A stretch of 64,000 nt of DNA from Saccharina japonica (GCA_008828725.1 MEHQ01001788.1:142920-206919); one strand, 5' to 3'; shown: positions 34,701 to 49,300, counted from the first letter of the stretch. Program-made: numbers and translations. Notes: generated by a model not told the origin, from the letters alone.

Positions 34701-37423
34701 CATTTTTATCGCGAAACATTTTCAGCACTTTCTTCCCTCGCCGACTTGCGTCGGACTCCGCCTACCCCACGCCACGAAGGCGCTCTCAGCAATTGGTTCC
34801 TTTTTATTTTTTTCAAAATAAAGTCAAAATATCTCACCACGGTCGGATTTGAACTCGGGTACCAATGCTATTAATAGCAACCTTTGAAGCTGACCACTAG
34901 TCTACCGGGGCGACCGGCTATAGAGGGTGTTGAACACAGCCTACTAAGTGCGTGTCACCGCCACGCCGCGTTGATCCTACGGTAGATTGTGGAGGGTGGT
35001 TCAAAACGGCCTAAGCATCGCCGACGCGAAATATTCCCGCGTTCGCCACTAACCACCCCCATGGACCTTCACGGAACGATACACCGCCTCGCTGCCTCAG
35101 GTGGGGACGTAGCTACTTCGGCCCCGGGTTTGCCGTGGAGACCCAAGACAAGTATCGGCTGGGGTGGCTGAGACATTCCCACTCAGCAGGCGTGGCAGGA
35201 GAGGGGACGCCGGGAAATCCCCCCGCTTCGAAAATGCGGAGCGAATCGCGGGGGTGGCGTAGGCGGAGTGGGTTTATGGGATTTCGACGGCAGAAACAAG
35301 CGCGCCGGAAAGAGGTAGGGTACGCCTATTTTCCTGAGGAATACATACGGTGGCATGATATCCCGTCGTATTGTACATTCTGGGTACGGAAATATTTTCC
35401 CTGCAACAACCAAAATTCGCCCCCCTTTCTGCCGAGATAACAATACAAGTAGGTAAACATCTTGAAAGCACGAGATACATTGTCTGTCAGGTTTGGTTGG
35501 CCTTGTTCCGTGTTCCGTATTTGTTTTTATAGACGCCGGGACCGTTCGCGACAAGCAGTGAAAAACAACTACAGCAATTTCCGTTCGATTCAGTACATAC
35601 GGTGTTTTGCTGTGCTGCTGTATACCTTGGTGATGCGAGGCTGTGGACTGTGGCCTAGATAATACTTCGTTTCAATCCCAAGTACGAGAAGCACATGGCG
35701 ACATCATGCCATGGGCAGGGTTGCGCCGGCACGGAACTAGCGGTACGTGCTCTTCACACAGAGAGAGAGCCTGCTGCCCATATGGACACACAGCAACACG
35801 CTCGAGGAAGAACGACCACGGCATCTCCTATTCCTATCTTGATTTTGCTGCTGTTTTGATGTTACGCTAGGAGGATGGGAACTTTGACGTCGAAGGCTGG
35901 GTAGGAAGCTTGACGTGCAACTACTGCAAGGCGCACACGCTGGAGCGAACAGGTGTGGTTTGGGGGGAAACGGTGCGGTAGGCTATAAACCCCGCGTTGT
36001 GCTTCAGTGCGATTGGCGAGTGATAACCTCGATATCGCGCGTGGCATTCCCGTCTTTCGAGATAAATCAAGAGCGGATTTCAGCGTGCGATCATCTCACG
36101 GCACATCAGGAACATTTAGCACCCGTGCGATGTCATCTCTCAGGCTTAAAAATCCGTTGTCCTGATCAAATTTGGTTCCATCGTGCTAAACTACTTGGAG
36201 GTTTGGCGTACGCCTTCGGAGCGGAGAGAGTCCGCCCTAGTTTATATTCGTCGTGCGAGTTGTGGTAGCGCCACTGGAAGAATTTTGACCTATTATACCT
36301 CGGCGCAAACACACGTGAGCAGCACCAAGCCATCACCGCCATACCGACAGTTTCGTTTTGTTTTTAACATATTGGACCGCCGGCAAAGGCTCATTTTTCA
36401 ATATCCAATCTTCCAACTTTCACGGATTTCGATTGTTCGGCCCACCAGTCAGTCCAAAAGACGGTGTACATATACATATATAACCGTGATCTTTACCCAC
36501 CTGCGACTATTCATGGGAACTATTCGTGCAGGGGAACTTAACCCTGATCACACCAAGGCCGAAAACTATCGAGACGACAACGGCGAGGTTTTCTCTGAGG
36601 CCAGGGACACGGAAGGAGACCCCCCTGCCACGGCTGACGGCAGCGAAGCCGACACCCACGAAGCAGGGGCCAACGAGGTCGGCGCCATCGCCGAACACGG
36701 CCTAGACCCCTCGCTGGGCGCACCCGTGGCGGGGTTACCTTCGGCTCAGGCTGGGTGCGGGGGGGCGCCTGGTGCCGAGAGGGCGGAGGAATGGTGCGCC
36801 GGCCACGTTTGCCTGAGGCTGCGCCCAGACGGACTGAGAGAAAAGCCGGGCGACGGAGGGGAAGAAGGAGGCGAAGAAAGTTCCGAGGATGGTTCTGGAA
36901 ACGGTTCCGGTTCCGAGGAGGGTGGGCAACGCGAGGTGCGGTTGTATGTATGTCTACCCAGTGGCTCCGAATTTTTCAGTTTTGGTGTCACCGTGTATAT
37001 AGTTACGTGGTCGTAAGACAAGGCACGGGTGGTAGCGTGCACAGAGCATATCAAACAAGCACGCGGTGATTTGACAGTTCGTGATTGGTCCGTGGGAGCA
37101 CGCGCGTACCCATGTCCCACCTCGCCCAGCGAGCGCTGCAACCAACGGGAATGAACCTTCATCGAAAGAGTAAACATCCTGATCCGTGAGTATCAATATT
37201 GTCAATGATTTGCGTTGTTGGGTACCCGGGGGCATGACTCGTGGTGAATCGCATCGGTTCGCTTTGTCAGAGCGTTGGCGACGGAGACGGAACTGGCTCC
37301 GGTGGAAGGAGCGAACGCTCGACGCCACCCAGATCGGATGGCGGCGGAGCTTCTCGACGGACAGGAATCCCGCTTGCAAGCGTCACGAAGCGGCTCTTCG
37401 ACGGCGGAGGGAGAAACTTGGGG
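28703..37423 (+). CDS. RCC1-BTB gene, N-terminal exons (acidic, coiled coil)
   Basis: Exons: 28703-29512, 30523-30750, 32193-32408, 32718-33104, about 34026-34115, about 35204-35314, 35871-35952, 36532-36935 and 37271-37423. Exon 1 encodes 270 residues of Ser/Pro/Asp/Glu-rich sequence ending in a helical segment (RAEGLKAMRNMLEH). The fourth exon has acidic blocks (DDEDEDSETDD) then a basic patch and a likely coiled coil (YYQRKEELASVLRRLRAAI). The 35871 exon carries a C-x2-C pair (LTCNYCKAH). Most junctions here are phase 0, often E/Q followed by GT. No family is recognised in this half. The idea that it belongs to the RCC1 gene rests on continuous phase into exon 38605-38786. Confidence 0.65.
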
Positions 37424-40400
37424 GTGAGGTGTCTTGTTAATAGCACGGTTTTTGAGTTCCGCCTACATAGCTAGGGTAAGGTTTCGTTGTTGGTCGTTCG
37501 GTCCGCCGTGTCTATGATGGTGCAGGCTCTAGACATTGGCAGCGGTTACAGAAAATTCGTCCGTACGATCAGCACGACTACAGTAGACGGAAACATGACC
37601 GCCTCCCGCCCTCTATCGTAAGTTGTGTCCTCAAAGATTCATATCGACCAACGTTTGGTCCCGGCCGTCTTACACAGAGCTACCCCCCCCCCTTATAAAT
37701 ATATGATATATTTATAGGTTGGGTTGGCGTCGGTTGGCAACGACGCTGTAAAACACGCCACTCGCTGCGTGAGCTAGACAACCAGGGTGCCGTTTTGTTT
37801 TTTTGGCGGTCAGCAAAGCTGGCGGTCGAGTTGATCATTTGTGCGGGGTGGAGAACCTTTGCTCCGCACAAGGGGAATGGTCGTATCACGTAGTGTTAAT
37901 ATGGTAAGGCATCCGCGAGGCAGTTACATAGTAAAACCCATTGCTGTCTACGGAAGTGACCACACCAGAAATTAAATTAACTCATTGAAGCTGTCGTCCA
38001 TATGCAAGTCCGCCTCAGAGGCGGTTCTTAGCAGGATGCAGCTCACCCTCCATGCGACTCGCCCAATACCTCACGCTTGGTGCAAGCAATGCCTGCCTGG
38101 TTGGTGAAAACCCAACGATGCTCTGTCCGGGCATTGTAGGGATACGAGGGTCTATGGTCATATGACTACGGCCGTGCACGACATGAGTACACCCCCCCCC
38201 CCCCCCCAACCAATGCCTGCCTGGCCGGTGAAAACCTGACGTGCCCCGTCCAGGCATTGTAGGGATGCAAGGGTCTATCGTCATACGACTACGACCGTGC
38301 ATGATACGAGCACTCCCCCCCCCCACCCCCTCTAGTTCAAGCGCATTGGTGTGCTGAGGGTACTTGAGTGTAGGAAAAATCTTCCCAAAATTTGAGCCGG
38401 CGTTCGATGTCAACGCGTTTGAAACGCCGAAACGAGCCTTTAGCCAATCGACCACCTTTCGCCACTCGTCGACAAACCTGACCCAAACAACCCCCCCAGG
38501 AGTCGGTGCTCCGTCTCGAAAGGCATGCGTGGTCAATGGTCAAATGACTAAGGCAAGCAACAAATGAGTACGCCCCCCCCCCCCCCCCCCCCCCCCCCCC
38601 CCAGGATTCGTGCGGCGTATCTTCGGAGAAGTGTTCGAAGTCTTTGGAGGCGTTTGCGTGGGGGGACAACGCGGAGGGCTGCTTGGGACTGCCGCGTGAC
38701 ACGTCGGCGGCTCTGCTTCCCCGGGAGTTGGAGCTGCGGGGGTTGCTGCCCAGCGAGAGGGTGGTGTCCCTGGCTTGCAGCGAGAGGTAAAAACCGGTCG
38801 GGCCTGACATCACGGCTTACTTTCGATTCTGGGGGTGGGAGAAGTTTCTGAATTTTGTTCCCAGCACGCGTTTGTTTTTGTACGAGTAATTTCCTACCAT
38901 TTTTGTTTTTCATCTCTTCCCCCCCATTGCAGCCGATGCGTGCGTTTTTTTTTCATTCTCGGGGTTCACACTGGGCTTTTCGATGGCCACATTAAATAAC
39001 CGACCCTGTCAGAACTGCACTACGTACCGTTTCGGGGAGAAATTTCTTGGAATTTTGAGTTAGGTACCGGTATGTGTGTTCTGTACAGTGCGGTAGGCCA
39101 GGGGTGAAGACAAGCCGGAGAGATTGCATACCCACAAGGGGAAAGCTACGTAGGTAGAAAATGGTTTTGCTGACGCCATACAAAGGGTAGTATTGCCGAT
39201 CACAGCTCGGCGCACATTGTTTCAGTCAACGCTAAAAACACTATCCCGAGCCATGGCATTGGTTAACTTGTATATATATAGCCGATCGCCCCGGTGGTCT
39301 AACTGGTAGCCACGAAGCCTGTCGGGCCGGATGTCGAGGGTTCGATTCTCCACATGGAGGTTTTTATTCTCAAATGACACCGTCTGTCGAGAGCGCATAT
39401 TATAGCGTGGGTAAGCAAAATTCGACGAGAGTTGACGAGGGAGAAAGTGCTGAAATCTTCTCGCGATAAAAATGCAAGGCAAGAACCGTAGTGGGGGAGG
39501 AGGGAGAGGAGCCTACTTTGTGACCCCGGATCTGAGTTACGACTAGGGAGGGAGAAAAACGGAAGTGCGAAGATAATGAATGGGATGGAAAAAAATATAT
39601 ATATACAACTCATACCTCAACCAATGCTGAAAAACAAATGGTCTAAGGCATGGCAGTGGTGAACTTATTAGCACGACTCATATGAAACCGTTATTCTCGT
39701 GACTGACGACCCTTCAAAAGCTACCAGGCGGGTCGGCAAGCCGATAGATACCCCACCACGTATTGGAGGTACTTTTCCTGGGCCATTGCTGTGTTTATAT
39801 CTTTCGCTTTTTTTTCTTTGGACATACTCCTGCTACGACTGGCGTTGACTTTTCGACTTGCGACCACGAACTGCACGGCACCTTCTCGAGAATGTGGTCG
39901 ACCCCCCCCAGATCGCGGGTTCCATGAACCACCGACCGGTTTGCGACAGACCTGGTCTCCGCTTGGAGTGGAGGAAGCAGTCGTCGTATCACGCGTGTTC
40001 GTTGTTCCCCCATAGGAAGAGAGCGCGGGCTCACTCTTCCCCCCAAACCTCCCTGATAAGAACATCCCCTACCAGTGTGGTACAAGGTTTCGAAGTAAAG
40101 GGGTTCGGCGATACGTCGGCCTCGACCTTGCCAAAAGCGCGGGTGCGCTCACCGTATCAACACGCATGATAATGATTAAACAAACACACACACACACGCA
40201 CCGCTCGGACGAATTTCGAAACCGATTTTTTTTATCGACAATGGGGACGGTGCATAAAACTCCCAGTGACGCGTCTATTGCAATGATTTCGTTTGGAACT
40301 TTCCAAAGCCACCATCTTCGATGTCCGCCCCCCCCCCCCCCCTCTTATCACCCGGTATAAACCACGCACCGACCGGACCGGCATCCACGCTTTACTTTTA

Positions 40401-43400
40401 GGGTTCGAGCTCAAGCCATAGCCGATTTCTTGCACTGTTTTTGAAAACAAAATAGCACCAACTCCTTGAGGATTTCTCGAAAGCACACTCCTTGCACATG
40501 CTCACGCGAACGAGGTCGACAGCAGCCTGTGCTGCTGCTGCTGCACACGAGGACGATGGCAAAATAATTAGACACACGACACATATTTGGATTGTGGGAG
40601 TGTGGTGAGCTTAAGTGTTTTTTTTTACCAATCCGCCATAGAAACTCCTCCTCCTCCCCCTCCTCCCCCTCCTCCTCCTCCTCCTCCACCTCCTCCTCCT
40701 CCTCCTCCTCCTCCTCTTTTTCCTCCTCTGTACAATGATTCGGCCAGACACACTCTCTTCTGCACATTCGCAATTGTTTGGACGAAACAGCCCCTTCCCG
40801 AGTATTCTTGATAGCGCATTTCCTCGCCGTATGCTTCCGTCGGGCAGGCACACTCTCTTGGTGACGAGCATGGGAGCTATCTACTCTACAGGGGACGGTA
40901 CCGACGGGGCCCTGGGCCTCGGGGGTCGAGAGAACAGCGAGACGTTTCGTTTGGTTGAGTGGTGAGCACTTTTTTATTATAGTTTTCGGGCAGGGAACGA
41001 AAGGTAGCGGCGGGGGGGGGGGGAGGGGATTGCGGGGGCACGAAACAATTTTTCCGTATTGTTTACATCTGGTGCCCGCCCGCACTAGATTTGAGATGTT
41101 GATATGTCGATGGAGAGACGCCCGTTGGAAGCTCGCCTCCTACACGAGCCACCCTGTCTAGCGTCAGGACCATTAACTTACCCCAGCACAAAAGGAAATC
41201 AACCCACGTAGTACAACCCCGAAGTTTAGGGGGGGGCGTACTCATTGGTTGCTTGCCTTAGTCATTTGTCTATTGACCTCAGATTCTTTTCGAGACGGAA
41301 GTTTATGAGAAGGGGCGGGGGTTACTGATTTGTTGCTTTCCTTAGTCATTTGGCCATTGACCACGCATCCCTTTCGAGACGGAACACTGTTCCTACTCCT
41401 ATTAGAGGCACCTCCAACATTTGGGCACCCATTACGTTTTTTGCAAATATTACATATAAAGTATTTACTACAGCAGTCTTATCCCCTTCCCTGTTTCGCC
41501 GCCTGTGGCCACTATCTATCTTCTAGAATAGCGACCATTTTATCGCACTACTTTCCAAAAAATAATGTCAGTGTACAAAGGAGCAGAGGGTTGTCAATGC
41601 GCACACGGAGGAGTCATCACGATTGTATAACACCGCTTTTCGTTCGGCCTTGTGGCAGAGACGCACGCCTAAGGGTAGAGAACTATCGAGGCTTGAGGCC
41701 AAAAACATGCTTGCTGCGCCTCCTCCTCCTCCTCCTATTTGTCCGATTTTGTATTTTCTGAAAGGTTTGCGGAACAGAGGCCTCCACCCAAGCTGTGCCA
41801 GGCCTCCGCGGGAAGCGATTTGATCGGCTGCCACAGCGCTGCTGTAGACGTGGACGGGCGGCTGTTCACGTGGGGGGTGGGGGCTGCGGCTGGTTCCGCA
41901 TCCCTCACGCCAGTGCTGCTTCCTAGGTGCGGAAACGTATCCAGCGCATGTCACATGTTATTGCTGCAGGAGTGTGGTATGGCTTTCCCACATAAAAACA
42001 AAAGCAACACAAGTGCTAGTGAGGAAGCACAAACAGCGTTATGACCGTTGGCGTTCAAGAGTAAACTGTAGACCTATGCGTACGGCAACTAGATCTGGAG
42101 TTTGATGCGCGGCGGGGGGGGGGGGGGGCATAGCCTATCTCAGAAAAAAAACACGTTGCTTCGAAGCACGTCTGCTGGCAGAAACAAAAACAACCGTGCT
42201 CTAAACGTTGACCCTTGAGCTTTTGAAACCCTCGACCACGTGTACGACAACTAAACTGAGGATTTTATGCGCGGGAGCATGGTCTGTAATCCACTCCCGC
42301 TATATATGGTTTCCTCGAGACAGTCCTGTTATCTGTCACGTTGTACTCCTCTCTTCATCATATTTTATAAATATTATAATTGGTTTTCTGCGCTGTCGTT
42401 TACAGGGAGATGGCTACCCTAGGGGGGTATGGCACGGGAAGCGGAGCCCGCGACGCGGACGGACTCCCGGCAAGGTCCAACTCAAGGGTGGCGTCGGTTG
42501 CTTGCGGAGGGGGCTTCACGCTGGCCGTTACAAACGGGGGAAAGGTGAGTGACACGTTCAGCCTTCCATCTGTTGCTAAGTAGCTACCGGTATTTTTTCC
42601 CCGTACGTGCAGCGATTTTGTTTGTTTGTGTTGCTGCGGGGTGTCGTGAGGAGGAGAAGGAGGAGGAGGAGGAGGAGGAGGAGGACGACGGGCGTGCGCG
42701 GAAAATAGAAATCCCACCCCGGCAAGCGGGGTGAAAAAAAAGACGCGGCCAAAGGTGTCGGGACATTTCTTGAGTCTTGTCGGAGGTAAACCATTGCATC
42801 GTGACCTCATGAACATCGCATTGGTAGTTTTGCTTGCAGCAGCAGCAACCTTGTAGCTGCCTCACCATTTGGCGATCAAAACCGGCGCTCTGCCTCTTGA
42901 GAAATAGGGACAACCCTTCAAAACGAAAACCTGGAAGAACGTCGACCGCACTGAAAAACGGTGATCGCCTGGGAGGGCGCTCTTTCACCAGTTGTTTTGA
43001 TTGGGGCTCACTCGTATCTCAGCAGGCCCGTCAAAACCCCGTGAGATTTGAATGGATGACCTGCACAAGTACTCTATAAAAACCAAAACTTCGTCGTCTC
43101 CAGATACGGCTCTCTAGAAAAGCAGGCAGATCGTCCTAGCCTTTTTTTTTCCTTTCTTTTTATCGAGGAATCCACCTCCCCAAGTGCTCCAACTGTCTGG
43201 AGGTTCACGTTTACTCTCCCCGGATAGCGGCTCTCTAGAAAGACAGATCGTCCTACTGTTTTTTTTTTTTTGTCCATCCCATTTATTAACTTCGCCCTTC
43301 CTTTTTCTCTCCTTCCTGGTCGTAACTCAGATCCGGGGGTCACAAAGTAGGCTCTTCTCCCTCCCCCTCCACTACGGTTCTTGCCTTGCATTTTTATCGC

Positions 43401-46327
43401 GAGAAGGTTTCAGCACTTTCTCCCCTCGTCGACTTGCGTCGGATTCTGTAGCCTTGGTTTACTCTCAAGGAATCCACCTCCCCAAGTGCTCCCACCGTCC
43501 AGGGTTTTACTATCCCCGTATAGCGATGTTCGGTACCTCTTCCCCTCTTCAACGACACGAACTGCATACAATAGTTTCATACCTGAACACGGGACATTTT
43601 TCGTGCGTCGCAGGTATTCGCCTGGGGCTCCTGGGCTCGGGGTCGGCTCGGGCTGGGAATGCCCCCGGAACGCACGACGCGGGGTAAGAAGCGAGTCCCC
43701 CGTTTTCAGGTCACCCCTCGAAGGGTCTCGGGGCTCGGGGGTGCGCCGGTGGTTCAGGTACGCGCGGGTGTTCGCAGGGGGGAATTAGCTCGGCGGGAGA
43801 TGGGGACGGGGGAAAGTACAGTCGTGTCAGAATGGGGAATGGGGTGGATTAAAACAAATAGGGCTCAAAACGCTGATGCTACAGCAGTGGTTGGGGTTGT
43901 TTTATTCAAAAACTCAACGAGTGGACCAATATTCTATTTTTGTTTCTTGAAAGTGCTGTATGATCGATGGAGGGGGGGGGGCGGGGGGGGGGTCAGCACT
44001 AGCAGATGAAACTCTCCACCTTCGTCTGGTTCGGCTATGACCTTAAACAGGGTTATGACCTTAAACAGGACTATGACCTTAAACAGTGTCTACGATAGGG
44101 GTAGCAATTTTTGACGAAACCGTTCTGACTGACGGAAAACTACGCAGTATCGCTTGAATTCCGTCAATATTTTTCAGTTATCATTCGTGTTATACCAGAT
44201 GTTTTTTTTTGTCAGGGTAAGCGTACTAATTCTGCTCAAAGTATCCGAACAAATTGGTGCACCCCTTCAGTATGCATCAGCGTTGCGCACGTCCGGGAGC
44301 TTTACGTTATCTGCAGAAGATTTTTCCTGGAGCACCGTTTTGCCGCTCCTCTACCGTTCGGGATCTTGGTGCTAACCCATCATCAACCCCGCCTTCCGAC
44401 CCTGGAAACCCCGTACCACAAAAATGGTGGCTTGTAAGGTGGCCGCCGGAGCGTGGCATGGGATGGCTCTTACCGAGGACGGGGAGGTGTACACATGGGG
44501 GCACAATGCCTCTGGCCAGGTGATGCAAACAGCAACCACGTACGGTAGCTTGCTCTCGATCGCCATTTCTGTCATGCAGGATCCGAACACACACACATAT
44601 ATGATTCGCCTTTCGCTGTCTGACTTCAGTGCGCATCTCTCGTAGTGGTTTCGGTATGGTCTTCGGTTTAGAGGACACCCACCCACAAGCCCCTCGCTGG
44701 CTGGTTTAAGTGAATTCATTCGTTTTGTTCGGTACGGTCAGTGTGTACTGCCGCCAGTCAAATGTTTGCCTATCGTTCACGACGTTGTTATGTTCCAACA
44801 TGACGCGCGTTATTGCAGTACACGCGTTCACAGGCTTGTTGCTGAACAGTCTGCACGCTGAACCTTCCAAAACGTATTTCAGACAAATTTTGAAATGGAC
44901 TCGGTCGGCATGGGATAGAGAGAGGTGTAAGTCTTGACGCTCTGCAATACCTCAAGACAGTTCAAAGCAAGCGTAAAACACATCTCTATTCGTAACCAAC
45001 CCGGCAACCTTCTTAACTTGAAACACCCAACCCACCGGCGCGCCTCTCTTGCTTTCTCCTTCTGAAACAAACGAAAAATCTCCGGACAATTAAAAATCGA
45101 CATGCCGTTGGCGAAATAAAACGGCGCTACATGCCCCCTTCGATTGGAAACGTAACCGACAAATGCTGGCAGCTTGGGTTCCTGGTGACCCCTTCACCGC
45201 TGAACCAGCGCCGACGAGGGGGGGTCAAGCTCCAGACAACTGCTACAGGAGTTGCTACATCGACTACCAGGCTTTCAGACATGCTGCGTTCTTCGTGGAC
45301 GCCCATCAAACTCCCAACGTTCGGAGACCCTTCGATGGTTTCCATGGATACTCCCATGGCTCCTGTCAGTGGCGTAGGGGTAGGATGCGAGGGCAGACAA
45401 GCTGGGTGCTGCTCGAGGTGCGAAGCCCGGGAAGAGGGGGGGGGGGGGGCACCCATGTTCATAAATAGCTGTAGTCGTATGACTATAGGGGGAGGAGGGA
45501 TAGAAGGTTGTGTTTATCCCCCTGCTTTCTGTAACCGAGTTTTAAGCGCCGTCGAGCTATGCACGTCGCCCCCACCACAAGGAGCCGATATATCGCGCGC
45601 CGTGTGTGGTCAAGCAAGGGCGCAGCCATCACAACCCATGCAGCCCGACCCTCCTTGACCTTTGGGCGTCCCATAAAAAAACAGATCACTCCCCGCTCAC
45701 AGACATTCCAGCATCAGAAAATCAATCCGATTTTTTTTTGTCAAAAGGTTCACGTCACCGAAAACAAGTCGACCACCAATTCCTGATCCGTCGTTCGGAA
45801 ACCAGGCACACCAAGCTACGACGAGTCGTTCACATTGCTTGCGGTCAGGAGCACTCTGTCGCCGTTGACGCTCAAGGCGCCGCCTGGACGTGGGGTGGAG
45901 AAGGAAGAGCATGCCTTGGTCACGGGGAAGCGGGGTACGGAGGTCCATGGGGGGGAGCGGCGGTCGCGGCAGAGGCTCAGGCGCGAGTAATGGGGATTGC
46001 TGGAGGTGGAAGGTGAGGGTCCATGCTGACGAGTTGAGCTCCAAGGGTCGGGGCAAGGGGAGCTATTGTGGTGTGCTGAGATGGAGGTCCTGGCAACGAG
46101 GTGGTACAGTACTAGGCACGTCCTGAGTTCATAAACCATACAGTTCCTCGCGTGCTGGACAAACGGCGTATACCGCCTGTTTCCATCCCAATATATAGGA
46201 GTAAAGGATGACCAGTTAGGCATTTTAAAGTCAGTTCACAAACCCGGAAATTTCGTTGCTCAACGTTTCTTGCGCGACGGAACACGTGCTAATCGGTGCC
46301 AGGCAAGAACCCACGCCACCACTGCAT

Positions 46328-46380
<53 letters not shown>

Positions 46381-49300
46381 GCAGAAGCCTTCCTTCATCC
46401 CGCTCTCTCGCGAGCGCGAGGTCTCCCGCGCCCGCGCCCGTCGCGCGCAGGCCGATGGGTGGGCGGTGCCACGCGAAGTCGTTTCTCTCTCTCCATCGCC
46501 CATGCCACCGCCACGATCAACGGTGCCAGGGTCTGCAAACGGAGATGGCGTGCGTGGAATGGAGGGAGGGGGAACAGCAAGGGTTGTTGCCGCCACCGCT
46601 GGTTTCAGTTGCACGGTGTTTGTGACCGACGATGGGAGGATGTTTCTGTGTGGGGAGGGAGCGACGGTGGCCGGAGGAGACCTGACCACTTTGGAGGAGA
46701 AAGTTGAGGGGACGAAGCTGAGGGAAGGCGGAGGGCTAGTGCGAAGTTCGAAGGAAAAAGAGGGGATCGATCCCCTTGTGGTGGGTCGAGAGAGTGGGTC
46801 ATTTCTTCGGACAGTTTCGTGTCCATACCGGATTGGCTGCTCATGCCGAAAGCGTTGTACCGGCAACGTAGTTCTTTCGTGACGCGGTATAATACGTGAT
46901 TTCGCATCTGACTTCATAACTAACATGACAATAGGGGAAATCGCGTCAACCTTTACAATATATGTTCACAGGCCATCTTTTCAGGTTGGCAGGCACCGTG
47001 GTCCCGATTCCATGGTTGATCGGGCGACTCTAAACAGCCGTATCTATGCGCACCACCGATGAGTAACGGCTGACCACGAGACGTGAAACGATCGCAAGAG
47101 CTTCCGGCACCCAATCAGGGCGGTACTCACGATAATATGACATAACTAATCGAAGGGAAACACCAACCGTGCGGCTCGTGTGCAGGCGCTATCGGCCATT
47201 GCGGGTCCTGCTCCGGTGCCGAGGGAGGCGTGCTCCTCCTGGTTCCCTTCCATCGCGGCGCGCCGAGTGGCGGCGGTGGCCTGTGGTGGGCACCACGTGG
47301 TAGCTCTCCTCGCTGGTGAGACACACCGACTTTGCTTGTGATATTTACGATGCAGGCATGTATATGGGCGATATCTACCGACTTTATGCACCTGGTATGC
47401 TATTAGCCTGGAAGTTATGTACCAGTATAGTTTTTCCCGATCAAGGTGGTGCAAGGACACCAAAAAGGCTCTACGCGAGCGAATAATCTGAGAACGAAAG
47501 CGCACCGCGTATTAACTGTTCTTAGGACAGAATTACGGCGTCGTCCTTCGTTGTCACTACCGTCGTCATCACTACCGCTTCTTCATGCTCTGCCTCTGTG
47601 TTATGTCGGGGGGCGGGGGAAGGGGGGGGCTGGTGCATCAGAAACATTGTGAGCTCAAAAGCCAAACTGTGTTCCTAGATTGCAAATCTGGATGCCCTGA
47701 CTGCCCAGCAGTCTGATGAGATGTTTTAAGGTCGTTGCATTAGAGGACAGAGCGAGAGAGAGAGAGCGGAGAGAGAGCGGAGTGCTCGAACCCTCCTCCC
47801 GCACGAGGCAAGAATTCCACAATAACGCCTGCGAATATATACGCAACCCTCTACAACTTTTGTAACCGTCGTTGCTGACACGATCCAAACGAACACCCTC
47901 CCTGGCTCTTGACAGCAATGACAAGACCGAAAGGACATTCAAGACAAGCTAGAACCTAACAGCCAACAACAGTCCCGCAGGAGGAAACCCGGCCACCGGG
48001 TCAAAACCCCCTGTATAACTCATATTCTCCAAACCATTGCAGTTGAAACAACGGCCGCATTCCAAACGATGACCATGGCCAGAAAATAAGATGCCAAGTG
48101 GTGCCCTACTCACCCATGCCCCTCAAAGTAGCGCGGGGTGGCGACCTGACAAATTATTCCTCGCATAACTCAAACATGGTACATCGGATAATGCTCATAC
48201 CCCTTACTCACCCTCCAACGGCAGATTCAACAAGAACCTACGGTGAAGCTTAAAAGGGGTCGCAGCAAGGGATTTCGTCAAAATATCCGCATGCTGGTCT
48301 TTCGAAGCTACGAACTGAATGTCGATCTTCTTCGCACGAAGCAGCTCCCTAACAAAATGAAAACGTACGTCGATATGCTTGCTCCGAGCAGAACTAAGAG
48401 GGTTCTGAGCCAATGCTATGGCCCCCTGGTTATCTTCGAAAACCCGGACACATGATCCGCTTAGCTCTGGACAAATAAACGATAAGACCGCGCCCGTAAA
48501 CAAAGCCTCCTTCACCCCTTCACCTAGGGCAACGTACTCTGCTTCTGCTGTGGACAATGTAACACACCTCTGCGTACTACTTGCCCAACTGACGGCCGCA
48601 CCCCCCAGGGTAACTACCGTCCCCGATACCGAGCGCCTATCATTCGCCTTATCAGCATAATCGGCATCACTATACGCATTCAAATCCAGTCCCGAACCCC
48701 GCACAAAAGTCAATCCCAAAAACCTGGTCCCGTGAAGGTACTCCATAATCTTCAAAACTGCCCTCCAGTGCCTCTCAGTAGGGTTGTGAGAGTGACGCGC
48801 CACAGCACGCACAGCGTTGGAGATGTCCGGCCTCGTCATGGTCGACAGCCACATCAAACTGCCCACAGCCTCCCTGTAAGGCCAGTCTCCACCAGGTTCG
48901 CCTTCCTCTCTTGGACCTAGTTCCACACCAGGGGTAGCGGGGATGTCAGAGGATGAGTTCACGCCAAAACGATTCAACATGCTCTCAATAAACGCCTTCT
49001 GCGTAATCTCCAAAGTCCCCAATTCCCAGTCGCGTTTGAAAGCACAACCAGTGTACCAAGTCAGTTCTCCGAGGTTATTCGTGGGGAATTTCGTTACTAA
49101 CGCGGCATGAAAATCTCTGCATGACTCGTCCGAACCTGCAATCACGATGTCATCCACATGAACAGCCATGACCAGTTGTACCTTGCCGTCCACAACCATG
49201 CGAAAAACACAAGGATCAGTCCTACACTGCTCCATACCGTACTCTACCACGGTTTCTACCAATAATCCGGCCCACTGTCGTCCACTCTGCTTCAGACCAT

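Noticed and set aside
37530..37620. Possible exon (ALDIGSGYRKF) after an AG in the RCC1-BTB gene
   Set aside because: Its best donor (GTAAGT) leaves phase 2, but the following exon at 38605 starts in phase 0; the exon ending at 37423 joins 38605 directly.
39281..39355. Candidate tRNA gene
   Set aside because: The tRNA-like sequence is the head of a SINE: the same body follows in other copies, and the arms do not form a clean cloverleaf with an acceptor stem.
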